Below are positions 34,283 through 42,410 of a stretch of 45,741 nucleotides of DNA, one piece after another (within the stretch, counting starts at the first letter, position 1; every line of letters starts with the position of its first letter). The notes beneath the pieces were generated by a model that searched no databases, was not told the origin of the DNA, and was given only the letters and a program-made list of their open reading frames with translations. The DNA is from an uncultured Bacteroidales bacterium (GTDB lineage Bacteria > Bacteroidota > Bacteroidia > Bacteroidales > P3). Both the position numbers and the translations under genes were made by a program. The DNA is taken from the NCBI GenBank assembly GCA_946183915.1, contig CAMHDJ010000022.1, positions 1 through 45,741 on the forward strand. Reading direction: 5' to 3'.

Positions 34283-34355
34283 CAGGCATCAACTAGGCAT
34301 CATCCAGGCATCATCTAGGCATCATCCAGGCATCCCCTCTGCATCATCTCTGCAT
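34283..34355. repeat. Tandem array of 11-bp YAGGCATCATC units
   Basis: Five YAGGCATCAWC-type units are followed by two TCTGCATCATC-type units, all with an 11-bp period. The array lies between the convergent radC and folB genes. It has the same unit types as the array near 10.3 kb. Confidence 0.88.
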
Positions 34356-34364
34356 AAAAGCAAC

Positions 34365-34399
34365 GCCGATGCACCCTTAATGGCACATCGGCGCTTTTT
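34365..34399 (+). terminator. Bidirectional terminator between radC and folB
   Basis: GCCGATG (34365-34371) pairs with CATCGGC (34386-34392), followed by a T run on the plus strand for radC. On the minus strand a shorter T tract follows, so it may also serve folB. Confidence 0.75.
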
Positions 34400-34427
34400 T
34401 TATCCTTCCTTGAGTGGCAACCGAAGG

Positions 34428-34790
34428 CTACCGGTCCCGTTCCATCGTCAACTCGACACTGACTGAGTCCATCTGTCCTCCCAACGGAGGGTTAAGCTTG
34501 TATACTTTCACCGTAACACTCATGGAATCAGGGAACTCTCGCAACACAGCCTCCCCCACCCTTCGAGCCACATGCTCCAAAAGGTTCGAGGGTTGCGACA
34601 TCTCGCGCTTGACCACCTGGTACACGTCTAGATAACTGATCGTATCGGCTATGTTATCAGACACTTCGGCCCGCGATGTATCGGTATCGAACGCCAAGTC
34701 AACCTGAAAATGCGTACCGATGACGCGCTCTTGGTCAAAACAACCATGATGCGCATAGAAGCGCATGCCGTTGATTGCAATACGTGCCAT
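34428..34790 (-). CDS. folB: Dihydroneopterin aldolase
   Basis: A 120-aa cytosolic enzyme of normal length that cleaves 7,8-dihydroneopterin to 6-hydroxymethyl-dihydropterin in folate synthesis. Conserved regions include GMRFYAHHGCFDQERVIG, the helical LLEHVARRVGEAVL and VKVYKLNPPLGG, where the catalytic lysine lies. Its start codon overlaps the pheS stop by one base (TAATG), so the genes are translationally coupled. Confidence 0.93.
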   Translation of the reverse strand: MARIAINGMRFYAHHGCFDQERVIGTHFQVDLAFDTDTSRAEVSDNIADTISYLDVYQVVKREMSQPSNLLEHVARRVGEAVLREFPDSMSVTVKVYKLNPPLGGQMDSVSVELTMERDR

Positions 34791-35830
34791 TAGATGATGT
34801 TGTCGAACTGGTGAAGGAATCGCAGATCGTTCTCGAAGTAGAGTCGCAGGTCGCGCACCTGATACTTCAGCATGGCCATACGCTCCACTCCCATACCCAG
34901 GGCGAAGCCCGTATATTCCTTGCTATCAATGCCGCAGGCATCGAGCACATTGGGGTCGACCATGCCGCAGCCAAGTATCTCCAGCCAGCCGGTTCCCTTG
35001 CAGATGTTGCATCCCTTACCGCCACAAATGTTGCACGAGATGTCCATCTCGGCGCTCGGTTCAGTGAAGGGAAAGTAACTGGGACGCAGGCGGATCTGAG
35101 TCTGTTCGCCGAACATCTCCTTGGCGAAATACAGCAACGTCTGCTTCAAGTCGGCGAAAGTCACCTTCTTGTCAACATACAGAGCCTCGACCTGATGGAA
35201 GATACAGTGGGCACGGGCGCTAATAGCCTCATTGCGAAACACTCGTCCTGGGGCAATGATCCGGATGGGAGGCTTGTGAGTCTCCATCACACGCACCTGC
35301 ACCGACGAGGTATGGGTGCGCAGAGCCACCTCCTGCTTACCTTCCTCTTTCTCAACGAAGAAGGTGTCTTGCATGTCGCGCGCCGGATGGTCGTGGGGGA
35401 AGTTGAGAGCCGAAAAGAGGTGCCAGTCGTCCTCAATCTCCACCGACTCCTCGACCGTGAAACCAATGCGGGCAAAGATATCCACAATCTCGTTCATCAC
35501 GACCGAGAGCACATGGCGGCTTCCTTGCTGCAGGAAGTCTGCCGGCATGGTAAGATCATGGTAGTCATTCAGTTCCGGAGCCTGCTCGACATAGTTTTTC
35601 CACTCTTCCACCTTGGCTTGAGCGGCGTTCTTCAACTGATTGAGAGCGGCACCGATCTCCTTTTTTTGTTCATTGGGCAGCGCTTTGAACTGCTCGAACA
35701 ACTCGTTCATAATACCTTTACGGCCCAAGAATCGCACACGGAACTGCTCCACCTCGGCGGCCTTGTCCTTAAAATCCTCGATACGGGTAGCCCGTATCTC
35801 CTCAATGTACTGAGAAATTACACTTTTCAT
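34790..35830 (-). CDS. pheS: Phenylalanine-tRNA ligase alpha subunit
   Basis: A 346-aa cytosolic class II synthetase subunit that charges tRNA-Phe together with PheT. The N-terminal coiled coil (about 1-90) binds tRNA. The catalytic domain has motif 2 around GRVFRNEAISARAHCIFHQ, a cysteine cluster ISCNICGGKGCNICKGTG and motif 3 GFALGMGVERMAMLKY. pheT is not in the window. The gene begins 15 bp after the cyclophilin gene and overlaps folB by one base. Confidence 0.97.
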   Translation of the reverse strand: MKSVISQYIEEIRATRIEDFKDKAAEVEQFRVRFLGRKGIMNELFEQFKALPNEQKKEIGAALNQLKNAAQAKVEEWKNYVEQAPELNDYHDLTMPADFLQQGSRHVLSVVMNEIVDIFARIGFTVEESVEIEDDWHLFSALNFPHDHPARDMQDTFFVEKEEGKQEVALRTHTSSVQVRVMETHKPPIRIIAPGRVFRNEAISARAHCIFHQVEALYVDKKVTFADLKQTLLYFAKEMFGEQTQIRLRPSYFPFTEPSAEMDISCNICGGKGCNICKGTGWLEILGCGMVDPNVLDACGIDSKEYTGFALGMGVERMAMLKYQVRDLRLYFENDLRFLHQFDNII

Positions 35831-35845
35831 CTATCTGATAGTATG

Positions 35846-36529
35846 TTACTTGATCACGTTGATACGAACAATACGGATGTCCTTCACCGGACGATCAGCC
35901 CTGCCGGTCTGGGCGGCAGCAATCTTGTCGACGACATCCATTCCCTCCACCACCTGGCCGAACACAGTATAATCGCCGTCCAGATGAGGCGTACCGCCTT
36001 CGGTCATATATACTTTACGCTGATCCGGCGTAAAGACCTTTCCGAAGCGCTTCTCCATCATGTCGAGTGTGGATTCATCCCACACCTGCCCCTGGACAAT
36101 GTAGAACTGCGAAGCTGACGACTCCTTGCGAGGATTGACGTTATCTCCCTGGCGTGCAGCGCACAGAGCGCCCTTTCGATGGAATAGTTCTTTGCGGAAT
36201 TCGGCCGGAATGGTATATCCCAACGTGCCGTCACCGAGCATCTGATTGGGCGTGGCGTGACGCGAGTTGGGGTCGCCCGCCTGTATCATGAAATTCTTGA
36301 TGACCCGATGGAACAATAGGCTGTCATAGGCATGCGTACCGACCAATTTCAGGAAGTTGTCACGGTGCAATGGGGTCTCATTGAAGAGTACAATGACCAT
36401 TCTACCCTCGGAAGTAACCATTTCAACATGCACCTGTCTATCTTTCTTAACCGACTGTGCTGAAACAGATTGCAGCGATCCTAAAGAAAAAAAGCACAAA
36501 AAAAATGCGACAAACGAGATTTTTTTCAT
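35846..36529 (-). CDS. Periplasmic peptidyl-prolyl cis-trans isomerase (cyclophilin type)
   Basis: A 227-aa protein with a signal peptide (ending VSAQS), so it acts in the periplasm or is secreted. Residues about 35-225 are a single cyclophilin domain with FHRVIKNFMIQAGDP, SASQFYIVQG and FGQVVEGMDVVDKI. It speeds proline isomerisation during folding of exported proteins. It is the first gene of cyclophilin-pheS-folB. A promoter box TATTTTTG is at 36570-36563 on the minus strand. Confidence 0.92.
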   Translation of the reverse strand: MKKISFVAFFLCFFSLGSLQSVSAQSVKKDRQVHVEMVTSEGRMVIVLFNETPLHRDNFLKLVGTHAYDSLLFHRVIKNFMIQAGDPNSRHATPNQMLGDGTLGYTIPAEFRKELFHRKGALCAARQGDNVNPRKESSASQFYIVQGQVWDESTLDMMEKRFGKVFTPDQRKVYMTEGGTPHLDGDYTVFGQVVEGMDVVDKIAAAQTGRADRPVKDIRIVRINVIK

Positions 36530-36549
36530 CTTATATTAAATTATTTTAC

Positions 36550-36570
36550 TAATTTTGCATTGCAAAAATA
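36550..36570. promoter_or_regulatory. Overlapping divergent promoter boxes
   Basis: TAATTTTG on the plus strand (36550-36557) faces TATTTTTG on the minus strand (36570-36563), making a near-palindrome. The first would serve the lipoprotein-DUF4301 pair and the second the cyclophilin operon. The two polymerases would compete or overlap. The distal boxes are not clear on either side. Confidence 0.55.
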
Positions 36571-36611
36571 AGAAGAAAAAAAGACATAACAAGACAAAAA
36601 ATCATACATTT

Positions 36612-36992
36612 ATGAAGAAAAAAATCCACAGTTTTTCCCTGCTGCTGTTTTTCAGCCTCTTACCAATGGCGTTCTTCAGCTCGTGCGATAGCGACACCAA
36701 CAGCTATTTGGACGTTTTAGTGGTCGATGAGGCCACCAAAGCACCCGTTTCCGGTGCATATGTGGAGACTTACCAGTTCAACTGCAACTCGAGCGACTAC
36801 AACTATCGCGCCGGCAGCACCAATGCAGAAGGCATCTTTTCCACCTATTTCCTGAACCCTGCCATCATATCCATTCAGGTGCGCCTCAACCTTGAGAACG
36901 GAGGCTACCGCATGGGAACGGGCACCGTTCGACTCATCGAAGGCGACACTAAGACCACTCAAGTGGTGTTGACCAACGAGATACGATTCTGA
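36612..36992 (+). CDS. Small lipoprotein with carboxypeptidase-regulatory-like fold
   Basis: A 126-aa protein starting MKKKIHSFSLLLFFSLLPM. The lipobox FFSSC gives an acylated cysteine near position 24. The rest looks like one carboxypeptidase-regulatory or transthyretin-like beta domain (DEATKAPVSGAYVETY, then AGSTNAEGIFSTYFLNPA). An upstream ATG at 36555 would put coding sequence before the signal peptide, so the start at 36612 is preferred. It is 14 bp upstream of the DUF4301 gene and probably shares its transcript. Function unknown. Confidence 0.8.
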   Translation: MKKKIHSFSLLLFFSLLPMAFFSSCDSDTNSYLDVLVVDEATKAPVSGAYVETYQFNCNSSDYNYRAGSTNAEGIFSTYFLNPAIISIQVRLNLENGGYRMGTGTVRLIEGDTKTTQVVLTNEIRF

Positions 36993-37006
36993 AAGACACA
37001 CATGAT

Positions 37007-38533
37007 ATGACTTTTAAACCCACAGACAAAGACCTGGCCCAACTCCAAGAGCTGGGCCTTTCTGTTGATAAAGTACAACAACAGATAGACCACTTCAAAC
37101 AAGGCTTCCCTAGAACCAACCTAGACCAGGCCGCAACACCTGCCAACGGAGGCATCATCGTACTGGACGACAAAGAGATAACGCGCTATGAGAAGCTGTA
37201 TCGCACACTGGGCAAGGGGAAGAAGATACTCAAATTCGTCCCCGCTTCGGGTGCGGCGACCCGTATGTTCAAAGACCTCTATTCCTTCGCCTCAACCTAC
37301 TTCGGCGTGGCAAACAACTTCAGCAAAGAGTTTCCCGAGGTCAAAGAATTCCTGGAGAACATCCACACCTTTGCATTCTTCAACGACCTGAAAGCCAGCA
37401 TGGCATCGGCTGAGCTCGACATCGAGGATTATCTGCAACGGGGCGACTACTCGACGGTCATCAACTTCTTGCTCAAAGTGCAATATCTGGGCTACGGCAG
37501 CCTACCCAAAGCGCTCCTGAAATTCCATCGCTACGGCGAGATGCAACGCACACCTTTCGAGGAGCACATCGTGGAGGGAGCCCTGTACGCACAATGCAGC
37601 GACGGGACGGTCCACCTGCACTTCACCATCTCGCCCGAACACCGCGCCGCCTTCCGTCGCAAACTGGCCGAGGTGAAACAGTACTACGAGAGCACTTTCC
37701 ACATCAAACTGAAGATAACCTTCTCGGAACAAAAGCATTACACCGACATCATTGCCGTCGACGAGCAGAACCAGCCGCTACGCGACGACGAGGGTCGCCT
37801 CGTCTTCCGGCCGGGCGGACACGGGGCCTTGATCGAGAACCTGAACGAACAACGCGCCGACCTCATCTTCATCAAGAACATCGACAACGTGGTTCCGGAC
37901 TGGATGAAGCATACCACCGTGATATACAAGCAGGTACTGGCCGGCATGCTGCTTGAGCTGAAGGAAAAGACCTTCGAGACACTCCGCGCCCTTGACCACC
38001 AGCCCGACGAGAAGACGCTGCGCAAGGCGATACGGTTCGCCAAAGAGGAGCTGAACATCATGGTACCAGAAGGTTGCGACGCCAAGACCCTCCACGGCCT
38101 ACTGAACCGACCGATGCGCATCTGCGGTATGGTGAAGAACCTGGGCGAGCCCGGCGGCGGTCCCTTCTACACCATTGATTCCAAGGGCCGTAGAAGCCTA
38201 CAGATCGTAGAGTCGGCCCAGGTGAACCACAAGGATCCGCAGCAGGAGGAGATTTTCCAGGCCTCGACCCACTTCAACCCGGTCGACCTCGTGTGCAGCA
38301 CCAAGAACTACCGCGGCCGCTACTTCGACCTGCGACAGTACGTCGACCCGCAGACAGGCTTCATCAGCAAAAAGAGCAAGGGAGCCCTGACGCTGAAGTC
38401 GCAAGAGCTCCCCGGACTCTGGAACGGAGCCATGGCCGACTGGATCACCCTCTTCGTCGAGGTGCCGGTGGCCACCTTCAACCCCGTCAAGACAGTGAAC
38501 GACCTGCTGCGCAAGGAGCACCGCGAAGGATAA
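37007..38533 (+). CDS. DUF4301-family protein
   Basis: A 508-aa soluble protein. FVPASGAATRMFKDLYSF near residues 80-97 is the glycine- and alanine-rich nucleotide-binding-like segment characteristic of DUF4301, which resembles a nucleotidyltransferase fold. Also conserved are FRPGGHGALIENLNE and IFIKNIDNVVPDW, typical of sugar-nucleotide pyrophosphorylase-like proteins. The reaction is unknown. Its last 47 bp overlap the convergent lipoprotein gene on the other strand. Confidence 0.88.
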   Translation: MTFKPTDKDLAQLQELGLSVDKVQQQIDHFKQGFPRTNLDQAATPANGGIIVLDDKEITRYEKLYRTLGKGKKILKFVPASGAATRMFKDLYSFASTYFGVANNFSKEFPEVKEFLENIHTFAFFNDLKASMASAELDIEDYLQRGDYSTVINFLLKVQYLGYGSLPKALLKFHRYGEMQRTPFEEHIVEGALYAQCSDGTVHLHFTISPEHRAAFRRKLAEVKQYYESTFHIKLKITFSEQKHYTDIIAVDEQNQPLRDDEGRLVFRPGGHGALIENLNEQRADLIFIKNIDNVVPDWMKHTTVIYKQVLAGMLLELKEKTFETLRALDHQPDEKTLRKAIRFAKEELNIMVPEGCDAKTLHGLLNRPMRICGMVKNLGEPGGGPFYTIDSKGRRSLQIVESAQVNHKDPQQEEIFQASTHFNPVDLVCSTKNYRGRYFDLRQYVDPQTGFISKKSKGALTLKSQELPGLWNGAMADWITLFVEVPVATFNPVKTVNDLLRKEHREG

Positions 38534-39470
38534 ACAACGCGGCAGCCGCCATCACCAGCAGCAATGTCACCCCACAGGCCCACCAGTTGATGGTGCGGCC
38601 TGTTTCCATTATAATATAGTCGTCCAGCAGCAGGCGGTCCACGCTGACCTTATGCTCGTTGGTACGGCCGCCGGGCAGTTCGACATTCCAGAGGATATGC
38701 TTCTCGAAACCAAGCTCATCCATCCATTCTGAAACGGCGCCTTGTATCTCGATCGACTTGTAGTAGTCGCTCACAAAGTCGAGCTCCGGAAAGAGTTTAG
38801 CCTTGGAGGCCAACGACGACTGGGCATCGTCGTCCAGGTCGGCGAGAACCATGGCAAGAAGTGTGTCGTGCCGCTGCGCCAGAAGCGAACGCTGCGCACT
38901 GTCGAGCACACGCATATACTCATTGTACTGCGCCTCGAAGAAGCAATGGCTGAACCAACGTACATACTTGGTATTCAGCTTATCCAGCAGGGAGTACATG
39001 TCGGCGCCGTTCCAGTCGGCCGGCCATTCGTGCTGACCGAGCAGGAGCTGGGCCTCGTCGGGCGAGAGGTAGTCGGTGATGGGCACCGGCAGGCTGTCGA
39101 GTTTCGGGAAGCGAGCCGTGTAGCAATAGCGGGTGGTAAACCAGCGAAAACTCTTGGAAACAGACACTTGCGGACGGAGCATGCGCGAGAGACTGTCGTC
39201 GGCGAGGGTCCAGCCGTCGCGAGCCATCGGGGCGGCATAACGGTAGCGCATCGTGTCCGTAAGCACGCGAAAATCATAGGCTTGCGGCGTCTCCAACGGC
39301 CGACGCTCCCACGAGCCGTAGACCGTGCCGGCCAGCGAGGTGGTGTCCTTGCTGAGCACGGTGCGGGTACCGCTGAGGTTACGGCTGACCGAGTCGGTGA
39401 TCACATACTCGCTTCCACACGAGAAGAAGATGACGGCCGCAAAGGCGGCGAGGAAAATGTTGCGTTTCAT
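38487..39470 (-). CDS. Putative lipoprotein with C-terminal membrane anchor
   Basis: A 327-aa protein with a lipobox-like FFSC near residue 18 and a C-terminal hydrophobic segment (about 292-313, NWWACGVTLLLVMAAAALFI). The middle is mixed alpha-beta with no domain I recognise. It is the third gene of an operon after the ECF sigma and a small membrane protein; its ATG overlaps the previous stop by four bases (ATGA). That context suggests an envelope-associated product controlled by or modulating the sigma factor. The 3' end overlaps the DUF4301 gene by 47 bp. Confidence 0.75.
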   Translation of the reverse strand: MKRNIFLAAFAAVIFFSCGSEYVITDSVSRNLSGTRTVLSKDTTSLAGTVYGSWERRPLETPQAYDFRVLTDTMRYRYAAPMARDGWTLADDSLSRMLRPQVSVSKSFRWFTTRYCYTARFPKLDSLPVPITDYLSPDEAQLLLGQHEWPADWNGADMYSLLDKLNTKYVRWFSHCFFEAQYNEYMRVLDSAQRSLLAQRHDTLLAMVLADLDDDAQSSLASKAKLFPELDFVSDYYKSIEIQGAVSEWMDELGFEKHILWNVELPGGRTNEHKVSVDRLLLDDYIIMETGRTINWWACGVTLLLVMAAAALFILRGAPCAAGRSLS

Positions 39471-39781
39471 ATCAAGGTAAGTATTTGACGGTTATGCATT
39501 GAATGTTGGTATCCGAGCAGCGGGGCCGGTATGTCGTTGGGGCGCACGTCGAGCGAACGGCTGACGCGCTCGGCGAGGGTCAACTCGCTGGTTCCATGCG
39601 ATGTAGCCAACGGCAGGGCCATCGCCACCCCCACCGCGAGGACGAAGGCCGACGAGAGGAGGGTGCGCCGACGGAGCTCCCGGCGACGCACGGTGCGGCG
39701 CATCGAACCCAGGATGGCATCGGCGTCGGGCACATCGACCGGCACCTGCTGTACTCTTGTTATCAGGTCGTTATATTCCAT
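39467..39781 (-). CDS. Small single-pass membrane protein, probable anti-sigma factor
   Basis: A 104-aa protein. A short cytoplasmic N-terminus (about 1-40, rich in Arg) precedes one transmembrane segment (about 42-60, LLSSAFVLAVGVAMALPLA). Location and topology match small anti-sigma factors that hold ECF sigmas at the membrane, but I see no clear zinc-binding or RseA-type motif, so this is inferred. It overlaps the sigma gene by 11 bp and the following lipoprotein gene by 4 bp. Confidence 0.65.
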   Translation of the reverse strand: MEYNDLITRVQQVPVDVPDADAILGSMRRTVRRRELRRRTLLSSAFVLAVGVAMALPLATSHGTSELTLAERVSRSLDVRPNDIPAPLLGYQHSMHNRQILTLI

Positions 39782-40304
39782 ATTGCTTTAACTTTTCACG
39801 TACCGTATTGCGGGCCAGATAGAGGTTGGCCTTCACCTGGTCGACGCTGAGGCGGGTGGCGGCGGCCACCTCGTCGGCGCTCATCTGCTCAATCTCACGT
39901 AGCTGATAGACAACCCGTTGCTTCGCCGGAAGGGTGGCCACCACCCGCTGCAGGAGGGCACGGAGTTCTGCGACCTCGAGGGTGTCGGAGCGGACGTCGT
40001 CGACCACAAGCTGCGCGACGGCCTCGCGATGGCGACGGCGACGCCGCAGCTCGTCGTAGCATCGCCGGGCACAGATCGTACACAACCAAGCACTTACGTT
40101 GCTCTCGGTCCGGAAACGCCGCGCCTGCTGCCAGAGACGGATGAAGGTCTCCTGCACGGCATCGTCGGCCGCGGCGCGGTCGTCCAACAGATTGTAGGCC
40201 AGACGGTAGAGACGCACGCGGTAGCGTTCGATGAGTTCGCGCAGGGCCGCTTGGCTGCCTTGCCGCACCTGGAGCATCAGTTCTATGTCGTTTGTGGCGT
40301 TCAT
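39771..40304 (-). CDS. ECF-type RNA polymerase sigma factor
   Basis: A 177-aa protein. Region 2 (about 15-85) contains LIERYRVRLYRLAYNLLDD, DAVQETFIRLWQQ and SAWLCTICARRC. Region 4 (about 115-175) has LPAKQRVVYQLREIEQMS and a helix-turn-helix with ATRLSVDQVKANLYLARNTV. It redirects RNA polymerase to stress or envelope genes. The start at 40304 (MNATND) is chosen rather than an upstream ATG at 40424, because a promoter-like TATTTTTG lies on the minus strand at 40357-40350. Regulation by the downstream membrane protein is inferred. Confidence 0.93.
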   Translation of the reverse strand: MNATNDIELMLQVRQGSQAALRELIERYRVRLYRLAYNLLDDRAAADDAVQETFIRLWQQARRFRTESNVSAWLCTICARRCYDELRRRRRHREAVAQLVVDDVRSDTLEVAELRALLQRVVATLPAKQRVVYQLREIEQMSADEVAAATRLSVDQVKANLYLARNTVREKLKQYGI

Positions 40305-40349
40305 TTGCTTGTTATACGCTCGGCGGGGCCGAAAGTAAAAACGAACGTG

Positions 40350-40377
40350 CAAAAATACGAAAAATACTGACAGCCAA
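40350..40377 (-). promoter_or_regulatory. Probable promoter of the ECF sigma operon
   Basis: TATTTTTG on the minus strand (40357-40350) lies 46 bp upstream of the chosen start. A TTG about 17 bp further upstream may be the distal box. It looks like a housekeeping promoter, not an ECF one. Confidence 0.5.
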
Positions 40378-40513
40378 CGGTTGTATACGACTGGAGACGC
40401 CTCTTTCCGCACGTTTTTTAACATTATTTATGAATAATTATTGTAACCCGCCCTTTTTTCGATCTAGAAGGTATGGACATAAAAGGGTGATACTAAGCAT
40501 TTTCGTTGCTTAC

Positions 40514-40561
40514 ATGCCTAGATGATGCCTAGGGGATGCTTGGTGGATGCCTAGGGGATGG
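40514..40561. repeat. Tandem 11-bp units GATGCCTAGGG (inverse orientation)
   Basis: About four units, GATGCCTAGGG and close variants, run in the reverse complement sense of the 10.3-kb and 34.3-kb arrays. The period is again 11 bp with a GATG core. Confidence 0.82.
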
Positions 40562-40691
40562 TAAGAACGTGCACCCCGGGGCGGGCGTCGACAAGGGGGG
40601 ATTGGACAAAAAAAGCAGACGGCCGACATACTACGAGGCTACCCTTCTGCGTTATAGGTGCATTATAAAACAGAATAAATACTATAATAAG

Positions 40692-41288
40692 ATGAAAAAA
40701 ACCGGAATCATTGTCGCCCTGTTGGCCGTGGTGGCCATCGCTTTCATTTGGGGTGTGAACGTCAACAACCGCCTCGTCACCGCCGACGAGAACGTGCAAC
40801 AGGCCTGGAGCCAGGTAGAAAACGTCTACAAGCGCCGCATGGACCTCATCCCGCAACTGGTGGCTACGGTGCAGGGAGCAGCCGACTACGAGAAGAGCGT
40901 GCTGACCGAGGTGACCAACGCCCGCGCCGGCGTGGAGCAGACCCAGGTGGACCCCTCGCAGCTGAACGAAGAGCAGATCAAAGCCTACCAAAAGGCCCAG
41001 GACAACCTGAGCAAGGCCGTGGCCAACACGATCAAGGTGACCGTCGAGCGCTACCCGGAACTGACTGCCACCCAGGGCTTCCGCGACCTACAGACGCAGC
41101 TGGAGGGCACCGAGAACCGCATCACCGTGGAACGCGGCAAGTTCAACGAAGCCGTGCAGAAGTACAACACCATGCTGCGCCGCTTCCCGGCCAGTATGAT
41201 CGCCGGCATGCTCGGTTTCGAGAAGAAGGGCTACTTCACCGCCCCCGAAGAGGCGGCCGAACCGGTCAAGGTGGAGTTCGACTTCTAG
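40692..41288 (+). CDS. lemA: LemA-family membrane protein
   Basis: A 198-aa protein. A single N-terminal membrane segment (about 4-23, GIIVALLAVVAIAFIWGVNV) is followed by a long helical LemA domain (NRLVTADENVQQAWSQVENV, KRRMDLIPQLVATVQG). The family is widespread and its function poorly defined. It is often next to TPM-domain proteins, as here (35-bp gap). The start at 40692 puts the membrane segment directly after the initiator; an upstream ATG at 40536 would add a nonconserved tail. Confidence 0.93.
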   Translation: MKKTGIIVALLAVVAIAFIWGVNVNNRLVTADENVQQAWSQVENVYKRRMDLIPQLVATVQGAADYEKSVLTEVTNARAGVEQTQVDPSQLNEEQIKAYQKAQDNLSKAVANTIKVTVERYPELTATQGFRDLQTQLEGTENRITVERGKFNEAVQKYNTMLRRFPASMIAGMLGFEKKGYFTAPEEAAEPVKVEFDF

Positions 41289-41323
41289 TCGACAAGTATT
41301 TTGTAGTTAAGTAGTTAAGACAA

Positions 41324-42097
41324 ATGTTCCGTTGGAGCAAATACGTGGTGTGGCTGCTGCTGTTCGTGCCGATGGCGGTGCGGGCCGAGTGGCTACCTGA
41401 GAAGAGCGACCGCTTGGTGAACGACTACTCGGGCATACTCAGCGCCGAGCAGGTCAACACACTGGAACAGCGACTGGTAGCCTTCAACGACTCGACGTCG
41501 AACCAGATTACCATCGTCATCACCCCCACCCTCGAGGGCGACGACGAAAACGCCGCAGCCCAGCGCATCGGCGAGCGGTGGGGCGTGGGACAGTCCCGGT
41601 TCGACAACGGCGTGGTCATCCTCATCAAGAGCAAGACCGCCGACGAGAACTGGGGCGCGGTGGCCATCGCCACCGGCTACGGGGCCGAAGGGGCGCTGCC
41701 CGACGTCTTCTGCAAGCACATCATCGACGAGCGGATGCTCGACCAGCTGAGCGAAGGCGACTACTACGGCGCCCTGGTGGCGGCGCTCGAGATCATCGAG
41801 CCCGTCCTGGCCGGCGAATACAGCTACGCGCAGTACCGCAAGGACGAGCGCACGGCCGGCCTCGTGGCGCTGGGCGTCTTTGTGCTCATCATGGCCGTCA
41901 TCCTGGTGCTGGTCATCGTCTCGGCCAAGAAGCACCCCGAACACTGGCACGGGGGCGGCTCCGGCGGCACTGGCGGCTTCTTCTTCGGAGGCGGCTCGGG
42001 CCACTCGTGGGGCGGCGGCAGCGGCTTCGGCGGAGGCGGTTTCGGTGGCTTCGGCGGGGGCAGCTTCGGCGGCGGTGGTGCCTCCGGACGCTTCTAA
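41324..42097 (+). CDS. TPM-domain (YgcG-type) membrane protein
   Basis: A 257-aa protein with a signal peptide or anchor (about 1-22), a TPM domain (about 23-150, LVNDYSGILSAEQVNTLEQR through SRFDNGVVILIK), a transmembrane segment (about 185-205, GLVALGVFVLIMAVILVLVI) and a glycine-rich C-terminal tail (about 212-257). TPM domains are periplasmic; some are acid phosphatases and others assist photosystem or membrane-protein repair. The pairing with lemA is common. The GGGSG-type tail is a known feature of this group. Confidence 0.9.
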   Translation: MFRWSKYVVWLLLFVPMAVRAEWLPEKSDRLVNDYSGILSAEQVNTLEQRLVAFNDSTSNQITIVITPTLEGDDENAAAQRIGERWGVGQSRFDNGVVILIKSKTADENWGAVAIATGYGAEGALPDVFCKHIIDERMLDQLSEGDYYGALVAALEIIEPVLAGEYSYAQYRKDERTAGLVALGVFVLIMAVILVLVIVSAKKHPEHWHGGGSGGTGGFFFGGGSGHSWGGGSGFGGGGFGGFGGGSFGGGGASGRF

Positions 42098-42110
42098 AAA
42101 CGAAAAAATA

Positions 42111-42142
42111 TTTGTACGGTTCAAAAAATGTTAGTATCTTTG
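42111..42142 (+). promoter_or_regulatory. Promoter of the 45-aa protein gene
   Basis: TTTG (42111-42114) and TATCTTTG (42135-42142) are separated by 20 bp, an almost ideal Bacteroidetes promoter. The leader to the ATG at 42218 is about 70 nt and A-rich. Confidence 0.8.
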
Positions 42143-42217
42143 CAGCACGTTTTCGCAAGTCATTTTTGACTTGAATAACTGATTGTCAAGAATATAAACA
42201 ATAAAAAAGTATACACC

Positions 42218-42355
42218 ATGGGTATCAATGCTAACAAAAAAGTGAAGAGAAGAAAGGTCCGCATCAACGGCAACAAGAACTCCACCAACAACTGGGGTAT
42301 CACCGCCGCCGGCTGGAATGCTGTGCACAAAGCCATCATCAACGCCGAGGACTAA
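42218..42355 (+). CDS. Small basic protein (45 aa), unidentified
   Basis: An ORF of 45 codons plus TAA, beginning MGINANKKVKRRKVRINGN and ending AVHKAIINAED. The first 20 residues are strongly basic (KKVKRRKVR), like small ribosomal or nucleic-acid-binding proteins; no family is recognised. The gene has its own consensus promoter (42111-42142) and a strong terminator just after it (42375-42399), which supports real expression. The plus-strand ORF track misses it because of its size. Confidence 0.72.
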   Translation: MGINANKKVKRRKVRINGNKNSTNNWGITAAGWNAVHKAIINAED

Positions 42356-42374
42356 CCCTTCCGCCAACCGTTAA

Positions 42375-42399
42375 GGCCGCAGCAGTGCGGCCTTTTTTT
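42375..42399 (+). terminator. Terminator after the 45-aa gene
   Basis: GGCCGCA (42375-42381) pairs with TGCGGCC (42386-42392), followed by seven T. It is a canonical rho-independent terminator, 20 bp after the stop. Confidence 0.88.
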
Positions 42400-42410
42400 A
42401 TTATTCACAC

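Larger units (their letters stand above)
40305..40691. other. Divergent intergenic region between the ECF sigma and lemA
   Basis: This 387-bp region holds the sigma promoter near 40350, an 11-bp-period repeat array (40514-40561), and GC-rich then AT-rich sequence before lemA. No TAnnTTTG promoter is obvious for lemA. No gene is seen here; an open frame extending from lemA back to 40536 lacks a signal or conserved residues. Confidence 0.6.
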
